Source: Pyrinomonadaceae bacterium
GTDB taxonomy: Bacteria; Acidobacteriota; Blastocatellia; Pyrinomonadales; Pyrinomonadaceae
DNA length: 64,000 nt
Direction of reading: 5' to 3'
Assembly (NCBI GenBank): GCA_021228405.1
Contig: JAJQRF010000007.1
Location: 215,230 to 279,229, forward strand
Every line of letters starts with the position of its first letter. The first letter of the stretch is position 1. Positions 26,146 through 34,096 of the stretch are shown here, one piece after another. The translations under genes were made by a program, and so were the position numbers. The notes below the pieces were generated by a model that saw nothing but the letters and a program-made list of their open reading frames with translations, did no database searches and was not told where the DNA came from.

Positions 26146-27093
26146 TTAATCCAATTTCAAGCAAGCGCGGAGTTTCGCACTGCGAGCGCGAGGATTTTCC
26201 TCGGTTTCCCTTACGTTCGGCGCAATTGGCTTGCGCGTCAAAATTTCAATCTTTTTTTCGGCTCCGCAAACGCATTGGGGGATGCGCGGCGGGCAGAAAC
26301 ACTTTCCCGAGAGCTTTTGGAAAGTTTGCTTAACTATGCGGTCTTCGAGAGAGTGAAACGTGATGACCGCTAATCTTCCGTCTTTTTTCAAAACATCTAC
26401 CGCATCGCGGATAAAATCTTCTAAAATATCGAGTTCGCGGTTGACCGCGATTCGTAAAGCCTGAAACGTGCGCGTCGCCGGATGAATTTTGTCTTTTTTC
26501 CCGCGACCGATGGCTCTTTCGATCAGATCGGCAAGCTGTTTCGTCGTTCTGACGGGCTCGCCGCGTTTTCTTTTATCAACTATCCAGCGTGCGATCTTTC
26601 TGGAAGCTCTTTCTTCGCCGTAGTTGTAAATTATGTCGGCGATCTCTTCTTCCTTTAGATTTTCGAGCAGTTCGGCGGCGGTTTCCGTTTCGTCATCCGC
26701 GTTCATCCGCATATCGAGCGGCGCATCGAAGCGGAAACTGAATCCGCGTTCCGCACTGTCAAACTGTAGCGACGAAACGCCCAGATCGGCTAAAATTCCG
26801 TCTACTTTTTCAATCCCGGCTTCCCGCAAAACTTCTTTTATCTCGGAAAAATTTGCGTGATAAACCCGAAATCTTTCGCCGAATCTCTCTAAACGTTGCT
26901 TTGCATAACCGATCGCTTCAAGGTCCTGATCGATCCCGATCACCTGCACATTCTCTCCCGCTTCGAGAATCGCCTGAGTGTGCCCGCCCATTCCAAGCGT
27001 TGCGTCCGTAAACACTTCATTTTTTTTCGGTTGCAGAACTTGTAAAGTTTCTTCGAGCAACACGGATTGATGCAGATTTTCGGCTTTTTTCAT
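26146..27093 (-). CDS. rsmH: 16S rRNA m4C1402 methyltransferase
   Basis: This 315-residue RsmH (MraW) protein N4-methylates C1402 of 16S rRNA. Typical segments are HQSVLLEETLQVLQP at the N-terminus, SAM motif DATLGMGGHTQAIL, GILADLGVSSLQFD and RTFQALRIAVNREL, and HSLEDRIVK near the C-terminus. It is the first gene of this dcw cluster. mraZ, usually just upstream, is absent, and a 459-bp gap with a strong promoter-like sequence precedes it. Confidence 0.97.
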   Translation of the reverse strand: MKKAENLHQSVLLEETLQVLQPKKNEVFTDATLGMGGHTQAILEAGENVQVIGIDQDLEAIGYAKQRLERFGERFRVYHANFSEIKEVLREAGIEKVDGILADLGVSSLQFDSAERGFSFRFDAPLDMRMNADDETETAAELLENLKEEEIADIIYNYGEERASRKIARWIVDKRKRGEPVRTTKQLADLIERAIGRGKKDKIHPATRTFQALRIAVNRELDILEDFIRDAVDVLKKDGRLAVITFHSLEDRIVKQTFQKLSGKCFCPPRIPQCVCGAEKKIEILTRKPIAPNVRETEENPRARSAKLRACLKLD

Positions 27094-27163
27094 TTCAAAT
27101 CTTCAAAGAACCCTATTTTCTTTCGAGTGAAGAGATTCAAAACACACAGCTACCCTGAAGTTT

Positions 27164-27193
27164 TTGACAAGTGTTTTGCTAAATTCCTTTAAT
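27164..27193 (+). promoter_or_regulatory. Candidate plus-strand promoter in the rsmH/ZIP gap
   Basis: TTGACA (27164-27169) and TTTAAT (27188-27193) are separated by 18 nt. It would drive the ZIP gene with a leader of about 350 nt. The rest of the 459-bp gap (27094-27552) is A/T-rich and holds no gene that I can support. Confidence 0.35.
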
Positions 27194-27380
27194 TTTGATA
27201 GATTTAACGCGTAATTTTGAAGTGGCAAACCGTACTGCTGAATATATTTTGACAACTGTTTCTACCTAATCTGACCGACGATCTGCGACTTGGGGAAGTG
27301 CTTAAGCTTTTAAACACTTATTTTAACTCTTTCCTGCTTGCTCGAATCATTTATCAAACGATTATCAAAGACTTGCAAGC

Positions 27381-27410
27381 ATATTACGATTATTTTTTAT
27401 CCTCTGTCAA
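27381..27410 (-). promoter_or_regulatory. Candidate main promoter of the dcw cluster
   Basis: On the minus strand TTGACA (27405-27410), 18 nt and TAATAT (27381-27386) form a strong sigma70-type match. The start site would be near 27374, giving rsmH a leader of about 280 nt. No other comparable promoter was seen within the cluster, so it may drive most of it. Confidence 0.6.
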
Positions 27411-27552
27411 GATAAATTTTAAGTTTTTTGATTAATCAACTGCTTAATCTTTTCAGCCTAATCTTTTACCCTCTATCAGCATTTTTAATAACTGTAATTC
27501 GGCAATTTCTTTTTCGCCTCTTTTTGAGTTAAAGTGGAGAATTCGCTTTTTT

Positions 27553-28353
27553 ATGGACGCGTCCCTTATCCAACTTTTAGCATTCGGTCTTGCCGCGGCA
27601 TTTGCCAATATTTTCGGCGGATTGATTCTTTTCCCGGCAAAATTTCACACGAATTATAAAAAACTCATCAATTATTTACTGGCATTGGGTGCCGGATTTA
27701 TGCTTTCCGTCACGTTTTTCGAGATCATTCCGAAAACGATCCTGATCTGGCAAAAGATCAACCCGCAAAACAGTGAAGAACTGGCAATCCCGATGATGCT
27801 TTTACTTGCCGGGTATTTGCTGACGCAATTTTTCGAGCATACGATTGCCCCGCATTTTCACCTCGGCGAAGAAGTTCACAGCGATCATCTGATCTCGCCG
27901 CGCTCGGCTTACACGGCAATCGGCGGACTTTTAATTCATACGTTTTTCGACGGGGTTTCGATTGCCGCCGCATCGCAGATCGATGTAAAGGTCGGTTTTC
28001 TGGTGTTTATCGCGATTTTTCTGCATAAATTTCCCGAAGGTTTTACGATCTCATCGATGATTCTGGCGGCGGGAAAAGGAAAAAAGGAAGTTCTGGCGGC
28101 AACTTCGCTGGTCGGATTGACGACCTTTATCGGCGTTCTGATCTTTTATTTCATCGGTCAGAATCTTGAGTTTACGGTCGCCTACGCACTTCCGCTCGCC
28201 AGCGGCGTGACGCTTTACGTTGCCGCCAGCGATCTCATTCCCGAAGTAAACCATCACGGAGGCAAACGTCCGCTCGTTTCATTTGCCGTTTTTGCCGGAG
28301 TCGCACTGTTTTTCGGGCTTCATTCCCTGCTCCATTCGCTTTTGGAAAATTAA
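27553..28353 (+). CDS. ZIP-family divalent metal transporter
   Basis: This 266-residue membrane protein has about eight helices. The transport-site helices carry HTFFDGVSIAAAS and HKFPEGFTIS, the His/Asp/Glu pattern of ZIP (SLC39-like) transporters. A His-rich loop (HTIAPHFHLGEEVHSDH) joins the third and fourth helices. It probably imports zinc or related ions. A weak RBS (GTGGAG) lies 13 nt before the start. It is divergent from rsmH. Confidence 0.92.
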   Translation: MDASLIQLLAFGLAAAFANIFGGLILFPAKFHTNYKKLINYLLALGAGFMLSVTFFEIIPKTILIWQKINPQNSEELAIPMMLLLAGYLLTQFFEHTIAPHFHLGEEVHSDHLISPRSAYTAIGGLLIHTFFDGVSIAAASQIDVKVGFLVFIAIFLHKFPEGFTISSMILAAGKGKKEVLAATSLVGLTTFIGVLIFYFIGQNLEFTVAYALPLASGVTLYVAASDLIPEVNHHGGKRPLVSFAVFAGVALFFGLHSLLHSLLEN

Positions 28354-28427
28354 TCGCCCACGCTTTGAAACGGAACCGAATCAGGCAAACTTTCGTATTT
28401 CTAAAAGATTTGGCACAATTGAATCAA

Positions 28428-29321
28428 ATGAAAACGAAATCGGCGACGGCAAAAATCAAACTTCTTTTCGCAGGACTGATTTATCTTTTCGCGGCAAACG
28501 CCGCTTTTTCTCAAGGTTTTTCCATCAATGAATCGCCGCTCGACGCGCCGACGGGTTTCGTCAACGATTATGCGGGCGTGATCGACGCAACTACCAAACA
28601 ACAACTCGAACAAAAAATCACCGATTTCAAAAATAAAACGAATCCGCCGGTCGAACTCGCCGTGGCGATCGTCAAAACGACGGGCGAACGTCCGATCTTT
28701 GAATATTCGCTTGCCGTTGCGCGCGGTTGGAAGATCGGCTCGAAACAGGACGACAATCCTTCGGCTTTGCTTTTTATCGCCATCGACGACCGCAAATATT
28801 TTACGCAGGTCAGCAAAGATTTAGAGGACGAATTGCCCGACGGCACGGTCGGAAGCCTTCAGCGTCAATATCTCGTTCCGGCTTTCAAACAAGGAAATTA
28901 TTCAAAAGGAGTTGCCGACACGATCGACGCATATATTAAAACGATCGAAGCCAAACAAAACGGAACCGAACCGCCGCCCGTTTCAAGCGGACAAACTGAG
29001 CCGGCACAAAAATCGCAGAAAAGAAGCGGTTTTTCGATTGGCGGAGTCATCTGCTGTATCGGCATAGTTTTGCTTCTTTTGATGATTTTCGGCAGTTTCG
29101 GCAGAAGGAAAAGCCGTAATGACCGTGATCGTTGGGGCGGCGGCGGCGGTTTCGGCGGCGGCGGCGCGTTGCCGTGGATTATCGGCTCGATCATTGCCAA
29201 TTCGGGTAGCAGTTCGGGCGGCGGAAGCGATTGGGGCGGCAGTTCGGGCGGTGGAAGCGATTGGGGCGGTTTCGGCGGCGGCGGCGATTTCGGCGGCGGC
29301 GGCGCAGGCGGAGATTGGTAA
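28428..29321 (+). CDS. TPM-domain secreted/membrane protein with Gly-rich tail
   Basis: I place the start at 28428 because MKTKSATAKIKLLFAGLIYL forms a proper signal peptide ending ANAAFSQ. The earlier ATG at 28365 would prefix 21 atypical residues. The TPM (DUF477) domain follows, with FVNDYAGVIDATTKQQLEQK and YFTQVSKDLEDELPD. A membrane helix (VICCIGIVLLLLMIFGSF) comes next, then a tail dominated by Gly with Trp, Asp and Ser (GGGSDWGG units). TPM proteins with such tails are commonly encoded beside LemA genes, as here two genes downstream. The function of the pair is uncertain; envelope assembly or repair has been proposed. Confidence 0.88.
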   Translation: MKTKSATAKIKLLFAGLIYLFAANAAFSQGFSINESPLDAPTGFVNDYAGVIDATTKQQLEQKITDFKNKTNPPVELAVAIVKTTGERPIFEYSLAVARGWKIGSKQDDNPSALLFIAIDDRKYFTQVSKDLEDELPDGTVGSLQRQYLVPAFKQGNYSKGVADTIDAYIKTIEAKQNGTEPPPVSSGQTEPAQKSQKRSGFSIGGVICCIGIVLLLLMIFGSFGRRKSRNDRDRWGGGGGFGGGGALPWIIGSIIANSGSSSGGGSDWGGSSGGGSDWGGFGGGGDFGGGGAGGDW

Positions 29322-29324
29322 AAA

Positions 29325-29345
29325 CATTTATCATTTATCATTTAT
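29325..29345. repeat. Three exact heptads ending at a start codon
   Basis: CATTTAT is repeated three times without change at 29325-29331, 29332-29338 and 29339-29345. The ATG of the nucleotidyltransferase gene follows immediately. There is no inverted partner, so this is a one-armed version of the 7-mer family. It leaves no room for a normal ribosome binding site. Confidence 0.88.
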
Positions 29346-30065
29346 ATGAATAATCAATTTGCGGCATTTATTGACGATTTGAAAGGAACGCACGGCAAAA
29401 ATCTTGCTTCGGTGATTCTTTACGGCTCGGCGGCGGCGGGTGATTTTGTGCCGAAACAGTCCGATTACAATTTACTGATCGCTTTGCACGAAATTACGCC
29501 TAAGGATTTGCGAAACGCCCATTCGTGTCTGCGTGAGTGGGCAAAAATGGGACATCCCGTGCCGATCTATTTTACCGTCAACGAACTGCAAACGGCGGCT
29601 GACGTTTTCCCGATCGAGTTTCATCAGATGGAACGCGCCCGCAAGGTTCTTTACGGAACGGATGTTCTGGCTGGTCTGAACATTTCCGATAATTTTCTGC
29701 GTCATCAAACCGAATACGAACTTCGCAGTAAACTGATACAGCTTCGCCGCGCATATATTCCGGCTTCGGCTTCGGTCGAAGGCTTGAAAAATCTGATGTC
29801 GCAGAGTTTTTCGAGTTTTGCGTCGCTGTTTCGCGCCGTTCTTCTGCTTCATAATGTCGAACCGCCGCGCACGAAACGCGAAGTCGTCGCGCTGACGGCG
29901 CAGACTTTAGAAATTGACGGTAAAATATTTGAAAAAATAATCAATATTCGTGAAAATAATTTTATGCCCGCGCTCGACGAAGTTTCCGCCAATCAGCTTT
30001 TCGCTGACTATATGGCGCAGATCGAAGCCGTTATCGGCGCGGTGGACAAGGTTGGAAAATCGTAA
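29346..30065 (+). CDS. Nucleotidyltransferase-fold protein (MNT type)
   Basis: This 239-residue protein has the polymerase-beta-like motif LYGSAAAGDFVPKQSDYNLL at residues 26-45. The usual second Asp of the GS...DxD pattern is Asn here (DYN). The rest is helical and may act as the antitoxin-like or substrate-binding part. Its location between TPM and LemA genes suggests co-regulation only. With the altered Asp it may be catalytically weak, or may use a later acidic residue. Substrate unknown. Confidence 0.8.
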   Translation: MNNQFAAFIDDLKGTHGKNLASVILYGSAAAGDFVPKQSDYNLLIALHEITPKDLRNAHSCLREWAKMGHPVPIYFTVNELQTAADVFPIEFHQMERARKVLYGTDVLAGLNISDNFLRHQTEYELRSKLIQLRRAYIPASASVEGLKNLMSQSFSSFASLFRAVLLLHNVEPPRTKREVVALTAQTLEIDGKIFEKIINIRENNFMPALDEVSANQLFADYMAQIEAVIGAVDKVGKS

Positions 30066-30067
30066 AT

Positions 30068-30144
30068 TGTGATTGTTAATGGTTAATCGTCCGAAATGTT
30101 TGAAAACACGATTAACAATTAACGATTAACAGCTAACAATTAAC
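30068..30144. repeat. Heptad inverted repeat upstream of lemA
   Basis: CGATTAA, CAATTAA, CGATTAA, CAGCTAA and CAATTAA lie in phase at 30109-30143. An inverse arm with the word TGTTAAT, GGTTAAT lies at 30074-30088. A 19-nt loop separates the CG-flanked ends. The array ends 6 bp before the first ATG. Confidence 0.88.
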
Positions 30145-30164
30145 TTTTTATGAGGGAAAAAACT

Positions 30165-30806
30165 ATGAAAAAAGCATTATTATTAACCGTCGCGTTATTT
30201 TTCGCATTCGGTTTGAGCGGTTGCAGTTACAACGATCTGACCGCGAAACAGCAAGGTGTCAAAGGAAAATGGGCAAACGTCGAAAGCGCGATGCAAAGAC
30301 GCGCCGATCTGATTCCGAATCTGGTTGAAACGGCGAAAATGTCGGCGATTCAGGAACAGGAAGTTTTCGGACAGATCGCCGATGCGCGTTCGCGTCTTTT
30401 GAACGCACAGCAAGCCGCTCCTGCGGGCGCGGACGGCGACAAATCGCCCGAGCAAAAACAAGCGATCATCGAAGCAAACAACAGTTTCGGCGGAACGATC
30501 GGCAGACTTTTGAGCTTGCAGGAAAATTACCCGCAACTCCGTTCAAACGAGGCTTTTATGAAAGTCCAGGACGAGCTTTCGGGAACGGAAAACCGAATCA
30601 ACACGGCGCGGCTCGATTTTAACGAAGCCGTGACGAATTACAACACGACGCGCAATCAGTTTCCGGCAGTTTTGACCGCGAGTTTGCTCGGCTTTAAGGA
30701 AGAGCCTTATTTCCAGGCACAGGAAGGCGCAAAAACGGCTCCGAGCGTCGGAAACGCCGAATCGTTGCGTAAAAACAACACGACGACCGCGCCGGCAAAT
30801 AAGTAA
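30165..30806 (+). CDS. LemA-family lipoprotein
   Basis: I take the ATG at 30165 because GAGGG lies 8-10 nt before it; the ATG at 30150 has no such site. The protein of 213 residues opens with a lipoprotein signal (LLLTVALFFAFGLSGC) and continues with LemA segments: KWANVESAMQRRADLIPNLV, VQDELSGTENRINTARLDFN and NYNTTRNQFPA. LemA proteins form helical bundles at the membrane and are often paired with TPM-domain proteins, as here. Exact role unknown. Confidence 0.93.
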   Translation: MKKALLLTVALFFAFGLSGCSYNDLTAKQQGVKGKWANVESAMQRRADLIPNLVETAKMSAIQEQEVFGQIADARSRLLNAQQAAPAGADGDKSPEQKQAIIEANNSFGGTIGRLLSLQENYPQLRSNEAFMKVQDELSGTENRINTARLDFNEAVTNYNTTRNQFPAVLTASLLGFKEEPYFQAQEGAKTAPSVGNAESLRKNNTTTAPANK

Positions 30807-30870
30807 GTATGATTTGATTCAAACTTTGAATTTTCAGGTCTGAACTTTACTAAACAGAATCAATTTACCC

Positions 30871-31152
30871 TTCGGATACGTTGCAAAACGTATCCGATAC
30901 GTTTTTATACTCGCATTTATACGTCAATTCATCCTTCGGATACGTCGTCAAACGTATAAATATACGTTGGCAGACCTATAAATATACGTTCCGAACGCCA
31001 AAGTATACGTCCAATAACGTATCGGGACACGTTTCGGACGTATAAATATACGTTGGCGGACGTATCCGAACACGTTTCGGACATATAAATATACGTCTGC
31101 CGACGTGTCCGACGAATGATTTAACGTATAAATGTGAGTATAAAAACGTATC
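30871..31152. repeat. Helically phased ACGT array (about 10.7-nt lattice)
   Basis: Nineteen ACGT tetramers lie in 272 bp, at 30878, 30888, 30899, 30921, 30942, 30952, 30964, 30986, 31007, 31017, 31029, 31038, 31050, 31060, 31072, 31093, 31103, 31124 and 31146. The gaps are 9-12 or 21-22, so they sit near multiples of 10.7 nt, one DNA turn. The commonest unit is ACGTATAAATATACGT (arms ACGTATA and TATACGT), complete or nearly complete at four places. The array fills the 416-bp gap between the convergent lemA and BMC-locus genes. A short frame across it encodes only repeated VYLYV, which is not a gene. Confidence 0.9.
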
Positions 31153-31222
31153 TGACGAACCTTTTCATTTGTCCGATGGAATTTTGGCGGGAAAAATTTT
31201 GCCTTTGCCGATGCCGTGTCGG

Positions 31223-31552
31223 TTAAAATCCACGCGAATTGCACATCGAACAATTATCGCAAGGTTTGCCCGTCGGTTCATACGGACAGGCTTTTTCATT
31301 TTGGAGAGAATCGATAATTTCGTCGGCAAGTTCTTCAAGACTCAGAAATTTTTCCTGACTCGGATGAAATAATCCGGGATTTGGGATTGCGGATTGCGGA
31401 TTTGGCTGAATAATACTTGATTCGATCTTATCTAATCTTTGATTGATTTTTTCGAGGCTCGAACGGAGAAAATCCTCGTCGCTTCCCTTTGCATTTTCCT
31501 GCAAAAGCAAAGCAATCTGTTCGGCTAATTTTTGAGTGTTTGCGTTTTCCAT
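31223..31552 (-). CDS. Cys-rich small protein of the microcompartment locus
   Basis: This 109-residue protein begins with an amphipathic helix (TQKLAEQIALLLQENA), which has the character of an encapsulation peptide. A coiled coil follows (EKINQRLDKIESSI). It ends with a Cys cluster (CPYEPTGKPCDNCSMCNSRGF minus its last residues), probably metal-binding. The middle segment QPNPQSAIPNPG is translated from a 7-mer repeat at 31376-31403. It is the last gene of the BMC operon. Function unknown; a cargo, adaptor or iron-sulfur/zinc protein of the shell is possible. Confidence 0.7.
   Translation of the reverse strand: MENANTQKLAEQIALLLQENAKGSDEDFLRSSLEKINQRLDKIESSIIQPNPQSAIPNPGLFHPSQEKFLSLEELADEIIDSLQNEKACPYEPTGKPCDNCSMCNSRGF
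31376..31403. repeat. Heptad array inside a coding gene
   Basis: GGGATTT, GGGATTG, CGGATTG and CGGATTT lie in phase and are translated in the minus frame as the Asn/Pro/Ser/Ile linker of the Cys-rich BMC-locus protein. This shows that the element can insert into, or expand within, a reading frame without breaking it; 28 nt is not a multiple of 3, so flanking change must have compensated. Confidence 0.82.
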
Positions 31553-31567
31553 ATCTGGAATCTGAAA

Positions 31568-31852
31568 TTAATTTTCTTTCGGCAATAGATCAACGTAATC
31601 GACCACGCCGACAATTGCCGAATCGATCGCCGCGCCCTGTTTTCCGGTCGAAGCGGTCGATGCGCCCCAACCTTCCTGCACTATCAACACCAGATCGCCT
31701 TCGCCCGCCGAAACCGAATCGAGTGCAAGCAGCGTTTCGGGGGTATCTTCGAGTTCGGCGGTCAATTTGCGGCAAAGCATTATCCGCGCGCCCTCATAAC
31801 GCTGGTTTTTCTGGGTCGCGACGACATTTCCGATAACTCTGGCTAAAAGCAT
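31568..31852 (-). CDS. BMC pentameric vertex protein (EutN/CcmL family), copy 1
   Basis: This is a 94-residue BMC-P protein. Such proteins form pentamers that cap the vertices of bacterial microcompartments. The start MLLARVIGNVVATQKNQRYE matches the family opening M-x-L-x-x-V-I-G-x-V-V-A-T. The late AIDSAIVGVVDYVD matches the conserved D-x-A-I-V-G-I-V-D. It is one of three paralogues in this locus and the most downstream. Confidence 0.95.
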   Translation of the reverse strand: MLLARVIGNVVATQKNQRYEGARIMLCRKLTAELEDTPETLLALDSVSAGEGDLVLIVQEGWGASTASTGKQGAAIDSAIVGVVDYVDLLPKEN

Positions 31853-31864
31853 TTTGAACTGACA

Positions 31865-31924
31865 GGTGAGAATTGAGAGGTGAGAACCATTTTTACATTT
31901 CAGTTCTCAACTCTTAGTTCTCAC
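31865..31924. repeat. Heptad inverted repeat between two EutN genes
   Basis: AGGTGAG, AATTGAG and AGGTGAG (31865-31885) oppose GTTCTCA, ACTCTTA and GTTCTCA (31904-31924) around an 18-nt loop. The stop codon of the upstream EutN gene (31921-31923) lies in the last unit. Confidence 0.88.
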
Positions 31925-32196
31925 TTTTTGTAAACGTGTGAATCCGAATCGACGATGCCGACAATCGTGCAATCGGTCGGCGTGTCGTCGCGTTTGAAAG
32001 GAAAACTCGCTTCCTTTCCGCGGCACCAGAAAACTAGTTCGCCGACACCTGCGCCGACCGCGTCGAGCGCGACGAGCGGTTTTCCCGTCGCTTCTAAATT
32101 TTCGTTCAAAGTTTGGACGATCATAAATTTGCGCCCTTCGAGGGATTCATTTTTGATCGTCGAAACTAAATTTCCGATAACCCGTGCAAGCTGCAT
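31921..32196 (-). CDS. BMC pentameric vertex protein (EutN/CcmL family), copy 2
   Basis: This is a 91-residue BMC-P protein with MQLARVIGNLVSTIKNESLE at the start, LVALDAVGAGVGELVFW in the centre and CTIVGIVDSDS at the end. Different BMC-P paralogues probably occupy the same type of vertex, with different affinities. It starts 3 bp after the DUF2059-type gene, so they are co-transcribed. Confidence 0.95.
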   Translation of the reverse strand: MQLARVIGNLVSTIKNESLEGRKFMIVQTLNENLEATGKPLVALDAVGAGVGELVFWCRGKEASFPFKRDDTPTDCTIVGIVDSDSHVYKK

Positions 32197-32199
32197 AAA

Positions 32200-32805
32200 T
32201 TATTTATTCGGCTTTTTGCCCGGCGGCGGCGGCGCACTTGATTTTTGATCGTTCAGTTCGGGAAACTCTTCTTTTATGATCTCATCGACCAAACTCAAAA
32301 TCTGCGGCAAAAGCTTTGTTTCGGTAATTTTATTGGATTCCGCAACCAGCTCCGGCGTGACCGAAATAAATTTTTGCCCGGTTTCCGATTTATAAAAAGT
32401 TACCAGTTCGCCCAGTTCTTTCTCAGTAAAATATTTGTCGTAGATCGGATACATCAATTCTTCGACATATTTTTTGCTGTCGATCCGCTGGGGCAGTTTT
32501 TCACGAAATTTACGGCTGAACGATTTGAATCGTGCATCAACCAATTCTCTCAGTTTCGTCTTTGCTTCCGCTGAAAGTGTTTCGTTATTATCAACCGACT
32601 GTGAAATGATGATCGGAAACATTTTTTCCATCGATTCGAGCATTTTGCCCGTTATTTCGAGAAATTGCTGATCGGCTTTCGTTACCTGAATCATCTCGGC
32701 TATTAACTTTCGTTTTTCTTCCGAAATAGTATTTTGTGAGTAAGCCGACGACGAAACGCTCAGAAAGAGCACTGATAAAAAACAAATTCTGATGAGATTT
32801 TTCAT
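32200..32805 (-). CDS. Secreted DUF2059-like protein inside the BMC operon
   Basis: This is a 201-residue protein with a signal peptide (IRICFLSVLFLSVSSSAYSQ) and a helical domain. The segment YFTEKELGELVTFYKSETGQ followed by KFISVTPELV is the DUF2059 hallmark. It ends with a short Pro/Lys tail. DUF2059 proteins have no settled function and are usually envelope proteins. Its presence between BMC shell genes is unexpected, because microcompartments are cytoplasmic. Confidence 0.85.
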   Translation of the reverse strand: MKNLIRICFLSVLFLSVSSSAYSQNTISEEKRKLIAEMIQVTKADQQFLEITGKMLESMEKMFPIIISQSVDNNETLSAEAKTKLRELVDARFKSFSRKFREKLPQRIDSKKYVEELMYPIYDKYFTEKELGELVTFYKSETGQKFISVTPELVAESNKITETKLLPQILSLVDEIIKEEFPELNDQKSSAPPPPGKKPNK

Positions 32806-32824
32806 AATGTATTTCTAATGTAAA

Positions 32825-33817
32825 TTACTGTTTGGACTGTTTTTTGAGTTCCCCGATGGTGGATTTTATCTTTTCGACATCTCCCGCTTTCGGTGCAAGC
32901 TCGACATATTTCTCCAATTCCGCGATGGCTTTGTCATTCAGTTTTTTCTCGACGTAGATTCCGCCTAAATAACGATGTGCCGCCGCCAACGAATCGCCGC
33001 CTTTGAGCGAGATCGCTTTGAGCAAGGTGGTTTCCGCTTCGTCGATCTGTTTCATCCCGACCAACGCCATTCCGAGATACAAATACGTCAAAGGAACGTC
33101 ATCTTTTTGTGCTATCAGATCACGCATCACTTTTTCGGAATCTTTGAAATCCTTCATCGAAAGCAAGGTAAAACCGTAATTTACTTTCGCGTCGAAGTAA
33201 TCGTTCTGAATGGCGATCGCATTTGAAAACGCTCCCAGAGCACGGTCGAAATCGTTCATTTTCACGAAGGTTTCTCCGGCAAGATTATAAGCCGCCGCAA
33301 ATTCGGGATATTTTGCTATCGCTTCCTGAAGCAAAGGAAAAACGGTTTTGTATTCGCCTTTTTTGAAATAATCCAGAGCTTCCTCGAATTTTCCCATTGC
33401 ATCCTTCGGAACCTTTGCGAATAACGGATTGGCTTTCGACGATTTACTGTTTGCGATCAGATTTATGAGCAGATTATATGATTGTCCGGGGGTCGTATCG
33501 CGGGCAATCGTGACGCTTTCGTTGACGGGTGAAAATTCCTGAACTTCGGCGACCTGAACGTTGTAATTTCCGGCGGGAATACTGTCGAAAACGAACTTTC
33601 CTTCCTTATCGGTCACTGCCGAACTGTTGGTGAAATCCGCGCCTCGCAATAAAACCTTGATGCCGATAGCGGGCTGTCCGCTCGGAAGCACGACCTTCCC
33701 GTTGATTCTGTATCGCCCATCTCCGGCTTTATTTCTGTCCCCATATCCTTGTCCAAAAGCCTGACCAAACAAACAAATCGTAAACAGAACAATAAATAAA
33801 ACCAGTTTATATCTCAT
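32825..33817 (-). CDS. Secreted protein with carboxypeptidase-regulatory-like and TPR domains
   Basis: This is a 330-residue protein with a signal peptide (LVLFIVLFTICLFGQAFGQ). Residues 35-125 form a beta-sandwich of the carboxypeptidase-regulatory type (GKVVLPSGQPAIGIKVLLRG, then GKFVFDSIPAGNYNVQV). From residue 145 come at least four TPR units (ALDYFKKGEYKTVFPLLQEA, FDRALGAFSNAIAIQNDYFD and others). It is placed between two EutN genes in the same orientation, 11 bp after the first. Such proteins are common in Acidobacteriota; the BMC connection may be passenger status. Confidence 0.85.
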   Translation of the reverse strand: MRYKLVLFIVLFTICLFGQAFGQGYGDRNKAGDGRYRINGKVVLPSGQPAIGIKVLLRGADFTNSSAVTDKEGKFVFDSIPAGNYNVQVAEVQEFSPVNESVTIARDTTPGQSYNLLINLIANSKSSKANPLFAKVPKDAMGKFEEALDYFKKGEYKTVFPLLQEAIAKYPEFAAAYNLAGETFVKMNDFDRALGAFSNAIAIQNDYFDAKVNYGFTLLSMKDFKDSEKVMRDLIAQKDDVPLTYLYLGMALVGMKQIDEAETTLLKAISLKGGDSLAAAHRYLGGIYVEKKLNDKAIAELEKYVELAPKAGDVEKIKSTIGELKKQSKQ

Positions 33818-33828
33818 CGAAATTTCTC

Positions 33829-34095
33829 CTAAATAAAATCGATCGTATCGATCACTCCGATAATTGCCGAATCAACCGGACAATCCTTATTTCCCTCCGC
33901 CAAACGCGCCGACGAACCGGCGACAACGAGAACTTTCTCGTGAAAGCCTGCGCCGACCGTATCGACTGCGACCGTGTAGCCGCTCTGGTCTGTCCCATCG
34001 AGATTTAAAGGTTTGACAATGAGTAGTTTCTTACCTTGCAAACGCTCGTCTTTCTGCGAAGCGACAACCGTTCCTAAAATTCTTGCTATTAACAT
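33829..34095 (-). CDS. BMC pentameric vertex protein (EutN/CcmL family), copy 3
   Basis: This is an 88-residue BMC-P protein starting MLIARILGTVVASQKDERLQ at 34095. In-frame codons up to 34149 translate the adjacent repeat and are not part of the gene. It ends CPVDSAIIGVIDTIDFI. Three BMC-P genes with one aldolase and a BMC-H gene recall the PVM-type loci of Planctomycetes and Verrucomicrobia. Confidence 0.94.
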   Translation of the reverse strand: MLIARILGTVVASQKDERLQGKKLLIVKPLNLDGTDQSGYTVAVDTVGAGFHEKVLVVAGSSARLAEGNKDCPVDSAIIGVIDTIDFI

Positions 34096-34096
34096 T

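Noticed and set aside
28898..29341. Pro-rich minus-strand frame of 147 codons
   Set aside because: It is the antisense of the Gly-rich tail of the TPM protein; such antisense of GGX repeats always gives Pro-rich frames.
30948..31253. Frame of 101 codons with repeated VYLYV across the ACGT array
   Set aside because: It is only the translation of the phased repeat; no RBS, and it runs into the real BMC-locus gene.
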